Source: Hemibagrus wyckioides (lineage: Eukaryota; Chordata; Actinopteri; Siluriformes; Bagridae). From it: a stretch of DNA of 64,000 nt. The position numbers and the translations under genes were made by a program. This document shows positions 11,572 to 59,628 of the stretch, one piece after another; the first letter of the stretch is position 1, and each line of letters starts with the position of its first letter. Where the stretch lies: the NCBI RefSeq assembly GCF_019097595.1, contig NC_080717.1, forward strand, positions 21,045,836-21,109,835, in the 5' to 3' direction. The notes below the pieces were generated by a model that saw nothing but the letters and a program-made list of their open reading frames with translations, was not told the origin of the DNA and searched no databases.

Positions 11572-14500
11572 TCTCACCCCGAACCCTTAAACTAGTGTTT
11601 TTTGCCCCTAGATGCCCTTTTAAACTAAATTTGACAGTCTCCTCAATAGATATTAATTTATAACACCAGTCCAATTACTGAAGTCTCATTTTCAGTTAAT
11701 CAATAATGTTTATTGGCTCCTGCAATTTTTTTTTTATTTTATTAAATTCCTCTAACTTTCCACCTTTAGATCACTTTAGGTCCCAATTGGACTATTTGTA
11801 CGGCACATTCGATCTCCCACCCTATTCACATGTCACTTGACAATAGGCGTATTGTTCCGGTGTTATTTTACGAGGTTCCAATTCAATTCCTGTGATCAGT
11901 CAACAAGACAAGGACTCACCTCAATTATTAATATAATTATTTTGTTAGTAGCGTTTTCTGATTTCTCAACAGCAGACCCCAGGTTGAGAGCAGCTAGCAC
12001 TTATCTAACCATTTTCTGCATGTTGTCAGAGGTCATATTTGAGTTTCAGCCAGGGCGAGTAAGTGCAGAGATGATATGCTTGTCCTCTACATTTGTTGTA
12101 GCTTGAATCTGAATATTAGCCTTTTCCAAAGCATTACATTCTGTACTGTGGATACAGATCTAGGTGATAAATATGGCAAAAACATCAAGGATTTACTGGT
12201 GGATAACGAAAAATCGGTCTTGGTGCTTGTTTTTTATTTAACATTTCACAAATGAATCACTGTATCAGCTAGGTGTTACAGTGAGCATCTGTAAAGTGGG
12301 TCAGTTTTGCCAATAAACCCATCATTGTATCCCATTTTAAATAATATATTGTTATTACAAAGCCATTAGCTAAATTGCTTGTTGAATTTGCCTTGTACTT
12401 GTCTAATCAACTCGGTTCTTATCGGTTATTACGCGTACACCCTCTGTCAACATGCACAGCTGGGCGATATGAAATAATTGCATAGTAGTGCTATGGCAAT
12501 AAAAGAACCATGGCTGCTTTTTTAGAATTCTCTGAACTAAACACTAGTGAAAGGTTAGGTTTAGTTATTCCCCCCCTTTTTTTCCTCCTTGTTCTTGAAA
12601 GTGACGTTGAACAGATGAGAACAAGGAATATCATAACAGTGTCAAAATGGGAAGCCACCTTCAAACAGAATGTTCTTCCCATTTAAGGCTGATGTTCCTC
12701 ATTTTTAGTGTGTCTGAGGCCTGTTCTGTGTCTCAGGCAGTTTCACTCTGTGTCACGCTTCTCCATGCTTGTTTTTGTTTTTGTCACAGCACACCGCTTC
12801 TAGCACTTAGCTACGACCCTAGTGACGCATCTTACGCATTGGCGATGTAGTAAATATCTTATCGACTAGACTGTTTTTCTATTATCTTTTGTTATGTATC
12901 ACTTTATTGTACAGCCCTAGATGATAATATTCTTTTGTGATATATTGCACATATCAGCAGCTCATTTATGCAATGACCATACTGATCAACTCCACTCCCT
13001 CTGACACGCATACCTGATTAAATACAGATATATTTTGTTCCTTTTTTTTTTTTTTTTTTTTACATAATATTTAACTCTGCATTATTTAAATGGTCACATA
13101 AATATTATAAAACACATCATGGAAAATGCCTTTAAGTATTGTAGCATGGTATTTTTGGCCTCATCACCCACCCCATTCAACATGTCACATGACGATAGGT
13201 AGAGTAAGTGACATGTGGCACTTAATCATGTGTCGATAAATTTTCCATGTTTGACTCATCTCCTGTGAGCTCTTTTGACACATTAGTCAAGTGTATTAAG
13301 TGATAGATAAACACCATTGCAAAATTTTGTGCTTTTTTTTTTTTTTCACACCGAACATCATTTATTTTCTAACACTCTGCAGCCAAACAAAACCACGATC
13401 CCCCGATGAGGCAAGGACAGAATGTCTGAAAGACGAGACAAACGCGTGCATTCACACCAGCATGAAACCAACCCGCTTCCCAAAACAGACTAGCGGATGC
13501 TAGAATAACTTCTTGCTGTACTGTTTGCTGTACTGTGTAGCGTGGCGCAAAGGTGGCCTGCCCTTTAAAACATGCTGAATGTGTGTCACACAGATTACAG
13601 CTAAAGCCAGCTGTCCTCAAGGAGATCTCTTTCTCTTACTTGGCCCAGATGAAGGCTTCTGTGCCAGGCGACAGCTTCTTTTCAGACTCATCCCGTAGTG
13701 AGCTGTGGAAACAGTTGGAGTACCATATGGGGGTGTGAGAGAGAGAGAGAGAGAGAGAGTGTGTACGTGTGCATGCACTAGATAAATGTTAGCAGTTATC
13801 AGGCATAATGCTATTCAAACGATGACTGGTCAGTTAGTGCCAAAACAATAAATCACGGTCTTATTGCCATAGGGTTTTTACCGTAATGTGAAGTTCAGTC
13901 TTTTCATTTTTATTTATTTATTTTCTCAGTACTGAAACTGAAATATGAGTACACTTCCTGTTGTGTTCGTGGAGAGTGTGGTTTGTTATCTCAAGGCATA
14001 TCTCAGAGGCACAGGCCAGAGAACAGATTAGAATAAAAGCCAAAAACATCACATTGAGATTAATGTCTGTAAATATCTGACTCTAGCATAGAAATCGTCT
14101 TTGAAGTGATAATGTAATGATCATTGATCATTGAATGATAATGATAATGTATAATGCTGTTTTTCAATTTGCTTTCAGTTCCTTGTTGGTATAAATATCA
14201 GTGTGCACACATGTGAAATCCCTTCACGTCCAGTACCATGGGGGAAGAGCATTTAACATGAAATGGACAGATGGTTGTTGACTTTCCAATAGTTTTAAAA
14301 GCAGTGTTTCATAGAAAAAGTACTTAGGAGGGAGGGGAGGGGTCACTTCACGTAAACCTGTACAAAATTTCAGGTCAGATATTATTTATTGTAGATATTG
14401 TTCTTTTCGCAGTTGGGGAATTTTGACTGAGCCCATTTTTCTAAGAAGTCCACTGTATGCTTCTAAGAAATGGCACTGAAAAAATTCCCCAGAGAACATG

Positions 14501-14960
14501 AGCAGTGTCTCTCTGCTCTGCCTTTTCCCTCCTGATCGCTGTGAGCCTTTCGAATGCTACTCTTCGCCTGCATGCTAATCATTAGCGCTTAATTCTGTGT
14601 TGCCTCCTTGCAAAGTAGTTGAACTGTTTTTGGGGTTAGTGGAAATTTCCATTCACCAGAAAGAAAGCTCTCTTTTCATCCTGTAGATGCACTGAAGATC
14701 GGTGTAAACACAATAGATTCGTTGTTTCGCTGTAGCCATAGTGCTGCTCTCTCGATGACCCGCTCCCATGTCATTACGGACGACACATGGCTGTCGTTCA
14801 GCTATCTCCCAAATAGATCTATCATTACTAATTAATTACACACGTACAAGATCCAACCAGCACGTACACGTTTGTGGATTTAGGACGGTGTAGGATTGTC
14901 TTTAGGCTGATGCAGCACTAATGCTTGAGTAGGAACAGTTACAGAACTGACCTGTCTGTT

Positions 14961-14961
14961 G

Positions 14962-14990
<29 letters not shown>
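14961..14990. repeat. (TA)n microsatellite
   Basis: About 15 TA units. Confidence 0.85.
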
Positions 14991-14992
<2 letters not shown>

Positions 14993-15478
14993 GTTTATAA
15001 CAACGGAAAAAAGTAAACGACGAGGAACAAGATGGTGCGTAAAACAAACCGGTGGGGGGGGAATCGCACCTGACTTCGCTGGCACTCTGCCTGCTTCATG
15101 AACTTCTCCAACAATGGCATACTTTGTGAGCTAAAAGGTCATTGCTTTCGATGTGTGGGATTAATAGCGGAGCTCGTCTCTATTGCACAGAGGCCAAGAT
15201 GTTTGTACTGAAGAGTCACTTCACATCTTTCCACTCAGTTTTACAAGCCCCGTTTTTTTTTTTAATGCAGTTGATGATAAATATAGAAAAATATAAATAC
15301 AGATCAGAATGGTGTGTAATTATACAGTTTGAAGTGGGGAGCTTTGTACATCTCGAAAGAGCCGTGTGTGAATTTTAGTTGAAGTAATTCAGTAATTACT
15401 CAAATCACTGATGAATGAGACAAATATTACAAAAGTTTGGTTTAAGTAAGTAGGCTGTTTGTGTTTTAGCTTACGTGC

Positions 15479-15479
<1 letters not shown>

Positions 15480-15514
<35 letters not shown>
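15480..15514. repeat. (TTTA)n microsatellite
   Basis: About nine TTTA units. Confidence 0.85.
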
Positions 15515-15515
<1 letters not shown>

Positions 15516-16398
15516 ATTGGGTGAGCTGCATATTCAACCCTTCTAAACGACAAGGATTCTGCACAAACAATGGAAGAAAACATTTATCTTTGTTTTATTA
15601 AAACTACTTTTTGCTAGTACTAATAGTAGTTCTGTTTTCTTTTGGCGCTCTAACCCTAATTTTCTAAAACCCACCAATAAAATATGTCATGCATGCAACC
15701 GTTACACACATCGGCACTTTGGACTGAATGTTTTGAATTAAACCTAGATCGAATGGAAGATTTTTTTTATGTGGAAGGAGTGGCTGGCTGGAATGCTTTT
15801 TATTCTAGCTTATCAAAGGTTATGACCTTTACTTTATGGTCTAGTGACTTTTAAACATGACCGGGTTACTAAATAATTCGTTATGCCCCTCTCTTCAGTT
15901 TAACTACTGACGTCCTGAACAGGATTTGCGGTCCGTCAATGAGGAACTACAGGCTCATCTTTTGCCATAACCTGAAGCAGCCATAGATGGTCAATCAATT
16001 TACTGCTAGTGAGTAGAGCAGGGGACACAGTAATCATCTGGATTTCTAAAGTAAAAACACGGTGAGTAATATTTTGTTTGTTATTTAAAGAATCGCTGCA
16101 TGTATGTGGTGTTGTTGTTATTATTGTTATATAATATGTATGTATGGATAAGGATATGATGTGATGAATAACCGGGCAGCTCAACCACCTGCTACCATCA
16201 GTGTGGGCTGTGTACCATGTTTGCAGTTTGTCGGATCAATTTACATAACTTTGTCCCCCGGCTCCTCGTCCCAAAGTCTGAGCAAGATGAGAACGGCTCC
16301 CGGTTTGGGGCCTCAGGCTGCTTTGTTTTTGTAGCATTTCCATGAGTGCGTTTTGTGTCTTTTGATCATGCAGAGCGACTGAAGCGGCTGTGGAAGCG

Positions 16399-42688
<26,290 letters not shown>

Positions 42689-42858
42689 AGTCCCAGCATG
42701 CAGCATCAGTAACACCACCAAACATCCACGACTACAAACCGACTGCTTTCGCTTTCAGAGGACGACTTTCTTTCTGTCCCAGGTTTTTTTTTTTTATATA
42801 TATATTTAGTTGTGCCTGTTTGATTTTGTTTGATCATAGCAAGAAAATCCTCAGCATG

Positions 42859-42924
<66 letters not shown>

Positions 42925-44720
42925 ACAGCAAGAACAGAACTTCCTCCCGCATCCACAGTTAGCATCTTTCTCAGACTTGTACCATTTATTAAAACTGCAT
43001 CCCCAAAACCCCGGGGACCTGATACACTATTAATGTGTGTGTTCTGGACAGAATTTTGCGTCTCTGTGTAAAAAACAAAAACAAAAACAAAAATCATCCT
43101 CCATGTGTACACAATATGTTTGTGTTACAGTTATGTCCACATTTCATCTAAAAGAACTTACTGATATTATACTCTGAATGTTAGTGTTATTTTGTTTTCT
43201 TAGATACTCTCTAACAAGATAAACAAGAGAACATTGTTGGTGCTCTTTTTGTTTGTTTGTTTGTTTGTTTGTTTAAACGCGTGACTTATCAGCAACCGGA
43301 CGGTTGATCAGACTGACCAGAGAATTTAACGTTAAATCGAAGCTTGTTAACGTTAAATTGAATAGTATTCCCACTCCTTTTTTGGCTCTGTGTTTTAAAA
43401 GTACTATGTAACTAGGTGTATATTATTATTTATTAGCATTTCTTCACTGTTTATGAATCACATGTCTCTCGGCTTCGTGTGTAAATAACGGATCACAGAG
43501 GAAACGAGTGCACTATTAAAAATATCTAATCTGATGTTAGGAAAGATTAGTCAAGGGGTCACATTATGCTCACTCATGTCACACACCCGGGACGTTATGG
43601 TTAAACCCGGAGTTAATCAGCCTGGCCGGGTGAAGGTCAGGTCATGAAGCAGTGGTGTGTGTGTGTGTCCTCTAGGACAACACAGCTTTACCGAAATCCT
43701 GGTGAACCGTCAACCGGGACGTCGTCGTAATTTCACAGAAAGTGAGCACAGTTGGAACTAATCACTAATCGGATCATTTTAAGATACATTCCATCAACTT
43801 TACTTTGACAGACTGTAACGTGTCCTCAAGGACGCCTGCTTTATCTTTCTATTGGATTTCGTGGACTTGTTGAGATTGGGTTTCCCTCCTGAAGGACATT
43901 GTAGCTCACTGACCTGAAACCAAGTTTTATATATATTAATAAATATATATATAAATCAGTTAAAAACAAACATTTCTAGATGTCTGATTTTGCTTTCCAT
44001 GCTTGATCAAGCAACTTGAAAGTGAAAAGCAGTGCTGATGTATTTGCATTAAGCTCTGGGCATTAAGTGCAGGAACAATGGGCAGTCGAGTCCGAGTCAA
44101 GAGAGAGAGAGAGAGGGCGTGTTACGTGTGTACAGTCTAAACTAGGAGGGAAGCCAGAAGCACTAGATGAGAGAGAGAGAGGGTAGAGGACGTGCTCGAT
44201 TTCTTTTCTCGAGTCACTCCGTGTCGGTGAAAGCAGGTAAAAACGGGATGTTTATCTGCAAAAGGTGTGTAGGAGCGAGCAAATGTTATTTGCACAGCAT
44301 TCTGAGAATGCAGCCCACTGTTTATTCAGATTTGCTTGTACATTGAAGCACTAATTGTATCTGAAGGATGTTACTCTTTTTTTTCTTCTTTTTTTTGTAT
44401 GCATGTTAAGCCCCTGTGTCACTTTGCAAATGTTACATGCAGGTTTTGTTTCTTTTTTATTTTAACAAGCATTATTTTGTACTCATTTTTTTTTTCTCCA
44501 TCTTTTCAAGCATAGTTTCCTGTAATTATCTTGCTTGTTTGTAACAACAACAAAACAAAAAGTGTCAGTAGTGCGTTTGCATGGCAAATGTTTGTATTTC
44601 TATTTTTGTGCCATGAAAAATAAGCAATAACGACGAGGCATCAAGGTCTTTAGCGGTGGAATGAGAGGACGTCTGCATCCATCGTGTGCATTTCAAATAA
44701 ATGGCTTGTGAGACATTTAG
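42689..44720 (+). other. fam13b 3' UTR
   Basis: The likely end is set by AATAAA at 44696-44701. An earlier alternative is around 43938-43945 (aataaata). Features inside: a 63-base (GT)n run (42861-42923), a GTTT run (43249-43275), a Pumilio-type TGTAAATA (43480-43487), GA runs near 44102 and 44170, and (TA)n at 44753-44776 just beyond. The exact cleavage site cannot be seen. Confidence 0.55.
42861..42923. repeat. (GT)n microsatellite in fam13b 3' UTR
   Basis: About 31 uninterrupted GT units, 170 bases after the stop codon. Confidence 0.92.
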
Positions 44721-45118
44721 AGACTTGCTTTTCCTCCCAGTTGCATTTTTTTATATATATATATATATATATATATCCTGCTTGTAAAAATTCTTGGTAA
44801 GTTACAGAGAAGAATGTTGACCAAGCTTTCCAGAAATAAATACACGTATCTGGAATGCAGCGACAGAGGAAGAGGTAGAGCAAAGCTTCTTGTCTCTGGT
44901 TCTGTGTGTGTGTGTGGTTACAGGTTTCCGCTGCCACCCAGTGACACCTACATTTTTTATACAGTGCGGTAACTCAGTTACAAAAGTGTGAAACAATAAG
45001 GGGAGTTTACTGTAATGTGTAGTTTTAGAATTATTCACTGCATCAATGGAAAAACATCAGCAGTAATGCCTTGCAGCATAGACTGGATGTGCATCTAAAC
45101 CCCCTTTTAAACAAACTA

Positions 45119-45520
45119 TACGCCGATCAGGCATAACATTATGACCACTGAGTAACACTGATGATCATGGCACCTGTTAGTGGGTGGGATATATTAGGCA
45201 GCAAGTCAACATTTTGTCCTCAAAGTTGATGTGTTAGAAGCAGGAAAAATGGGCAAGCGTAAGGATTTGAGCGAGTTTGACAAAGGGCCAGATTGTCATG
45301 GCTGGACGACTGGATCAGAGCAGCTCTTGTGGAGGTGCTGCACTGGTCACTATCTATCAGAAGTATCCTTTAACTCAACATACATGGCTTAAAGGATCTG
45401 CTGCTAACATCTTGGTGCCAGACACCACAGCACATTTACTTTCAGGGATCTAGTGCCTCGAGGTGTCAGGGCTGTTTTGGCAGCCAAAAAAAAAATATTA
45501 GGCATAATGTGATGGCTGAT
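45119..45520 (+). mobile_element. Tc1-like element, internally deleted, copy A
   Basis: It opens with the terminal repeat cgccgatcaggcataacatt. It then keeps the transposase start (MGKRKDLSEFDKG, helix-turn-helix region) fused to the extreme C-terminal region (gccagacaccacagcaca, gtgtcagggctgttttggc). The right terminus is scrambled (ggcataatgtgatggctgat). The DDE core is missing. The same family is at 46473 and, inverted, at 57100. Confidence 0.8.
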
Positions 45521-46472
45521 TCTGAACAACGAACAAATCACATCCCTTCTTCCGTTGTACACATCACTGAGAAATATAAATGTTAACGTTTACATAACAC
45601 ACGGTTCTTTTTCAACCAAACGATGATAATGAATGTTATTTCCATAAACAGCCCCCCCCCCACACACACACAGTCCTACAACAATCTATTACTGTAAACA
45701 GAATAGCTGTCACATCCATGTAGTAATATACAACCCCTCATGTTGAGGATAAAAAGAAGGAAGTACACATATCTCACACTGTTGCTGGTGCAGGCTGAGA
45801 TGTTTAGTGTGTGGGCCGTTTCCACGGCAGCGTGCAGATTTTCACTTGAATATTAATATATTCTATTACATAAGAAATACAAAAACACAGTTAGACAACA
45901 AATCAATGACCACTGCGATCACCCCCAAAATATTTATTTTCCACCATATTATATTATTATTCCACATATTTCTCGTATACCACAGCAAATTGCTCATAAT
46001 TAATGATTCTTTTATTCATGGAAGTTATATCCGTTTATAGTTACATTATAGTGGGTGTGGAATGGCTGCAAAAACACGTCTGGTCCTGTTATCGCTTTGT
46101 ACGTCGTAGAAGCTGCATGTTATCAGGTTAATAAGGAAAGAAAAATAGCCTCCGTGTCAGAAAACACACATCAAGAGTTACACAGTTTTGAAATCTAAAA
46201 AGAAAATCCATAGAAATGATCATTTATTAAAAAATATGTGCATTATTATAAACCATTCTGCTGTGAATCGACACGTTCCGATCGATGATGGGGAAAATCT
46301 ACTGAAATCTAGTGTAGTGAAAATATCCCGACAATACAATAAATCAACCTCCAGCAGCAGTTTAAAACAAAAACCCTGCAGACCTGGTAATATTGCTTTT
46401 GGTTTTTATTTTGCTCATGACTCATGCTGAAAAGACTGCAGCCTCCCAGTGGTCAGAGCTGTTCATGACACT

Positions 46473-46888
46473 CATCGATCAGGCATAACATTATGAGCAC
46501 TGACTGAGGTCATGGCACCTGTTAGTGGGTGGGGGAAAATGGACGTAAGCGTAAGGATTTGACGAAGGGCTAAATTGTGAAGGCTGGATGACTGGATCAG
46601 CGCATCTCCAAAACGGCAGCTCTTGTGGGGGTGTTCCCGGTCTGTAGTGGTCAGTATCTATCAAAAGTGGTCCAAGGAAGGAAGGAACAGTGGTGAACCG
46701 GCAACAGGGTCATGGGCGGTCAAGGCTCATTGATGCACAGTGGGGAGCGAAGGCTGGCCCGAAGGTGTGATCCGATCCAGCAGGCGCTGGTTCTGATAGA
46801 AAGGCGTCAGAATACACAGTGCATGACGGGTCAGGGCTGTTTTGGCAGCAAAAGGTAGGTGGTCATAATGTTATGCCTGATCGGTGTC
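46473..46888 (+). mobile_element. Tc1-like element, internally deleted, copy B
   Basis: Both terminal repeats are present: cgatcaggcataacattatg on the left and cataatgttatgcctgatcg on the right. Internal sequence follows the same transposase start (aagcgtaaggatttgacgaa) and includes a stretch homologous to the copy C interior (aacagtggtgaaccggcaac). At about 416 bp it is non-autonomous. Confidence 0.85.
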
Positions 46889-47918
46889 CAAACAGTTCAT
46901 TGTGGGGAATCGAGTGCATTAAAATGATTCTGTTAGAAAACATAACGTTCGTTCAATGACACACTGCTATAGAAAGATATGAAAGTGTCGGAGTATGACC
47001 ACGTGACCAAACACACTGCAACACTGTTTACACATCTGCACAGCTTCAGCGAATAAAAAAAATACTGATACTAACTGCATTAACCACATCTGGATGTAAC
47101 CGTCACATCTGACACGAGCAGAACGTGTTCCAACGATGCTCTTATTAAAGGAGTAATTTGTAACTTGTAGCACCCTCTGCTGCCTGGAAGGCAAACTGCA
47201 ATTGCTGTGAAAAGTGATGGACTTTCTAAGCGACCAGAGATCTACTGCATGGCAATATTGCATCAGTTATTGCGATTCAGTCTGAATTCAGATTCAGTTT
47301 CTAAGCTAACTCTTATTATAATAATCTGAAGGACAAAAAAAAAAAATCTTTGCAAATACCAAGTGCACATTTATCTGCATAGTCACACGGGACTTTTAAT
47401 ACTGTGTCTTTTAAAACTGCTGAGTTTATGGTAAACAATGCTGATGATGATTCTCATTCATGACAAATATAATAAGCCACGCACTGGCTCTAAACCTGAA
47501 TAAATGTCTTTTCCTGTTCATTAAACACAACATCCTCTCATTATTGACAAAGATCTTCAGAGCTTATTAATGAAACGTTGCTGTTATTGTGTTTAAACTC
47601 CTACTGTCCCCTTCCTATATAAAATACATCTGGTAGAAAAATGGTGAAGCGACCAACATCAAGAGAAATAGATAAAATAATACTTCAAATGACTTTAAAT
47701 TGTGCTTGCAATAGTGTTAGGTATCAAGGTCTGTATGCAGATGAACCCTTTTATTGCCACTGATATGTATACCGGCTGTTAAAGAGTGCTGTACGGTCCA
47801 TCAGTTTACAGAAGATGAGTGATCTGTCAGCGTAAAACAAACACTAGAGTTAAATACGAGCTCTAGAGTGAGAACTTTGCAGAGTTGCCACTTTTGTGTA
47901 TTAGGTGCACCGGTCTTG

Positions 47919-48602
47919 TACACGATATTGCCAAAAGTTTTGGAACGGCTGCCTTTACGTGCGCATGAACACTCGTCAGGCAGGAACCGTTCTCCTGGCA
48001 ACCGCCAAAACCAAACCCAGACTCGTCCATCAGACTGCCGGACAGAGAAGCGTGATTAGTCACTCCAGAGAACACGTCTCTACAGTGCTTTACACCACTG
48101 CATCCGAGACTTTGCATTGCACTTGGTGATGCAGCTCCTCGGCCATGAAAACCCATTCCATGAAGCTCTCTATGCACTGTTCTTGAGCTAATCTGAAGGC
48201 CACATGAAGTTTGGAGGTCTGTAGCTGTTGACTCTGCAGAAAGTTTGCGAGTTCTGCACACTGTGTGCCTCAGCATGCGCCGACCCCGCTCTGTGGCCTA
48301 CAACTTCGTGGCTGAGTTTCTGTTGTTCCTAATTGCTTCCATTTTGTTATAATACCACTTAACAGTTGACCATGGGATATTTAGTAGTAAGGAAATGTCC
48401 TGAATGGACTTATTGCACAGGTGGCAACCTATCACACTATCACTGAGCTCCTGAGAGCGACCCTTCCTTTCGCAAATGTTTGTAGAAGCGGTCCGCATGC
48501 CTAGGTGCTTGATTTTATACACCTATGGCCATGGACATGATTGGAACGCCTGAATTCAATGATATGGAGAGGTGTCCCGAAACTTTTGGCAATGTAGTGT
48601 AG
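47919..48602 (-). mobile_element. Tc1-like element of a second family, internally deleted
   Basis: The terminal repeats are complementary: cgatattgccaaaagttttg on the left and aaacttttggcaatgtagtg on the right, flanked by TA. On the - strand the N-terminal transposase part (ELSDSVIGCHLCNKSIQDIS) and the following linker (SAESTATDLQTSCGLQISS, LHGMGFHGRGAASPS) are readable up to the first catalytic-Asp region (MDESGFGF). The C-terminal half is deleted. The 9.0-kb fragment belongs to the same or a sister family by its terminus. Confidence 0.88.
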
Positions 48603-48604
48603 TT

Positions 48605-49010
48605 CCACTCCATTTTAATAGGTCCATAATTACCAACGCTCTGCATAGATCCATCAGGGGAAAGAGACCACTGCAGGATTACAGCTGAGCACAGTATTCT
48701 GGTGGAGGATCGTTCTCAGCACAGCTGTGTGACACTGACAGGGTAGTGGATATTCATACTGACCATTTTATTACTTCACAGGTATAATGTGTGGTCATTA
48801 TTTTCTAGCCCCTTTATGAGTGTCAGATTCTGACCTCAGCACCGTTTCTGTTGCTGGACAGAAGAGTGGAGCAGTGATGTGGAGTTTGTTTAAGATCCTG
48901 GTAACACTGCTGGTAGCAAAAAAAAACACACACACTACCTTGTCATTGTTAAGGCTGGGCTGAGAATGACTGATAAACTGTGCTGAGAGACAGGCAGTAA
49001 CTGTGCATAC
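48605..49010. repeat. Unclassified interspersed repeat remnant
   Basis: The phrase ggtggaggatcgttctcagc followed by gacactgacagggtagtgg recalls a widespread fish repeat. Ends cannot be placed. It abuts the preceding Tc1 element. Confidence 0.4.
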
Positions 49011-49569
49011 AGAGTGTCTGGAAGATGCATAAGTGCCAACACTGCCAAAACTCTTGGCAAGCAGACAATGTTAGGGGGAAAAAAACAGATTTTTACCAAC
49101 GTTTGTGTACAAAATTTTCCCCCAAAATACAGTAAAACAGCACAGTAAATATCTGGTGTGAACGCTATTTAATAATAAACAACTTTTTAGCTAAACAGCC
49201 CTGCCTTCTTGTTTTCTTTTGGCTCACAAGACTAAAGTTTGTGAATTCACAAGTTCACCTTTATAAGGTTGGGCACAAATGCATCTTGCCCTTCGGTGAT
49301 TTTTTTTAATAAATGGGTGAATATATTGAATTTGGTTTGTCTGCTGCTTTAGCTTAAAAGCCTCGTTTTTGGTATCACCTCTCTCAGCACAGCATGGAGA
49401 AAACAATGGGAACTTACTGTTTACCAGCACTGCTAACAGAAACCTTTCACGTATATTTATCCCTGACCTTTGTAATTGTGACTTCACTTTAAGATAACAC
49501 TGTATATGCCTCCAGCATTCTTCTGAAAATCTCCATACCCTTATACCTGGCAATAGATCTATCTCGTCA

Positions 49570-49620
49570 CCTGATATCATGCTAAAAATGTGGTGCACCT
49601 AATAAACTGGCTCCTCCGAC
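49570..49620. mobile_element. Terminus-like fragment of a Tc1-type repeat
   Basis: The string gtggtgcacctaataaactggctcc resembles the end of a common fish transposon (cctaataaagtggc type). Only about 50 bases are recognisable. Its transposase family may be that of the fragment at 51845. Confidence 0.35.
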
Positions 49621-50163
49621 TGGTTTGCATGATAAAAGTGAGTTTTTACTGAGTACTGATATTCATTTGGCACATTTTTATATTCCTATAGTGTTAATGA
49701 ACTGTTTCTCTGTGCCCCAGCACAGATGTGCAAAAATATTAAACACACTATGGCACAAAAGCAGCTGGCTACAACCACACTCCGATTAGTAGCTTTGCAG
49801 AGTCGCTTCTACAGTACATCTATTCCATGATAAACCTTGTTAGGAGTAAAGAACATTAAAAATATGTTTGAGAACATGACCAGAATAACACCCTGTCCTG
49901 CTCCAGGTTTAACTGATGATATTCAGCTTGCAGTAGTGGTGTTGAGGCTGAAGGCTATGATGGAGGATATACGTCATTGCTAGGCTGTAGAGAACAGACC
50001 CATTTCAGCCTTGGAATTTACATGATGCCTGGATGACAGAAATGTATTTACAGTGTCTTATAAATCAGTAGTAGAGCAGAGAGATTGTACGCTCTGTACC
50101 TGCAGTTGGTACCAGACAGACTGCAGGTTCAGATCTGCATGCCGGGCTGAATGACCGCTTCAC

Positions 50164-50441
50164 TTTATTTTGCCTGCCTTTTAAACCTCGCTCGCTCCAG
50201 CCAGGCCATTTTTGCTGATGATTTGTAGCCTCTGATAATCAGCAGAAGCAGATGGCACACTTTGAGAGCATGTGAGGGCATTTTAGCGGTCAATCTGGCA
50301 TGAGTTATGCACCAGCATGGTGAGCACAGGCTCAGCGTGACCAGGGCAGAGAGACACTCCTCCCTCAGAGCTTTAAATGATGGTATGTCTACCTCGGCCC
50401 TTCACTTTAATCAGCGAGCTCCTGCTCACCGAAGCTCTTAG
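50164..50441 (-). other. klhl3 3' UTR
   Basis: On the - strand the first AATAAA after the stop codon lies at plus-strand positions 50164-50169 (tttatt), about 270 bases downstream. Longer 3' ends are possible. Confidence 0.45.
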
Positions 50442-59283
<8,842 letters not shown>

Positions 59284-59440
59284 TATTTCCGGAACACTAG
59301 CGCTGTGGCTAACGGTGGCAGGGTTGCTAAAGCTAGCTAGCTAACTAGCTCTCCCGTTCAACCGGCTGCGGCTCGCGCCTCATAACCGCCCGGTTATCTC
59401 GCTCTTCGTTTCGTCTATAGCTGGTGAGGTAAAAAAAAAA
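59284..59440 (-). promoter_or_regulatory. klhl3 5' UTR and proximal promoter
   Basis: The stretch directly upstream of the klhl3 ATG is richer in C and G (ccgcagccggttgaacggga on the - strand) and carries repeated gctagc words like those at the fam13b start. No TATA box is seen. The transcription start cannot be placed. Confidence 0.45.
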
Positions 59441-59594
59441 AAAAAATTTTAGTGCACTTTGTTGTGGGTTAATTTGCTTGGTGCTTCAATGAGGCAGATG
59501 AATATTGTTTACATGCTGGAAGTCAAGTCTGAAGACCGACCATCTCTCTCTCTCTCACTCACACACACACTGGTGAGCTCAAGGTCAGCGTCGT

Positions 59595-59628
59595 CCAATC
59601 AGCGCCGGGACATCCGTTGCTAGGTAAC
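59595..59628. promoter_or_regulatory. CCAAT box plus X-box (RFX-type) motif
   Basis: CCAAT at 59595-59599 and gttgctaggtaac at 59616-59628, an imperfect palindrome fitting the RFX X-box, lie 17 bases apart, about 310-345 bases upstream of the klhl3 ATG. Y/CCAAT and X-box pairs occur in RFX-driven promoters. Whether they serve klhl3 or an unseen divergent + strand transcript cannot be told. Confidence 0.45.

Larger units (their letters stand above)
10630..16373 (+). other. fam13b intron 1
   Basis: No exon is visible. It carries microsatellites: (TTA)n 10749-10781, TATAT-rich 11401-11446, (GT)n 11519-11571, (GA)n 13737-13759, (TA)n 14961-14990 and (TTTA)n 15480-15514, plus poly(T) runs. A 35-base motif (ccaccc.attca.catgtcac.tgac.atagg) occurs twice, at 11814-11848 and 13167-13199. 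The reading frames present have no homology that I recognise. Confidence 0.6.

Noticed and set aside
42834..43112. Frames with long Cys-Val or Thr-His runs over the (GT)n tracts
   Set aside because: Microsatellite translations inside the fam13b 3' UTR.
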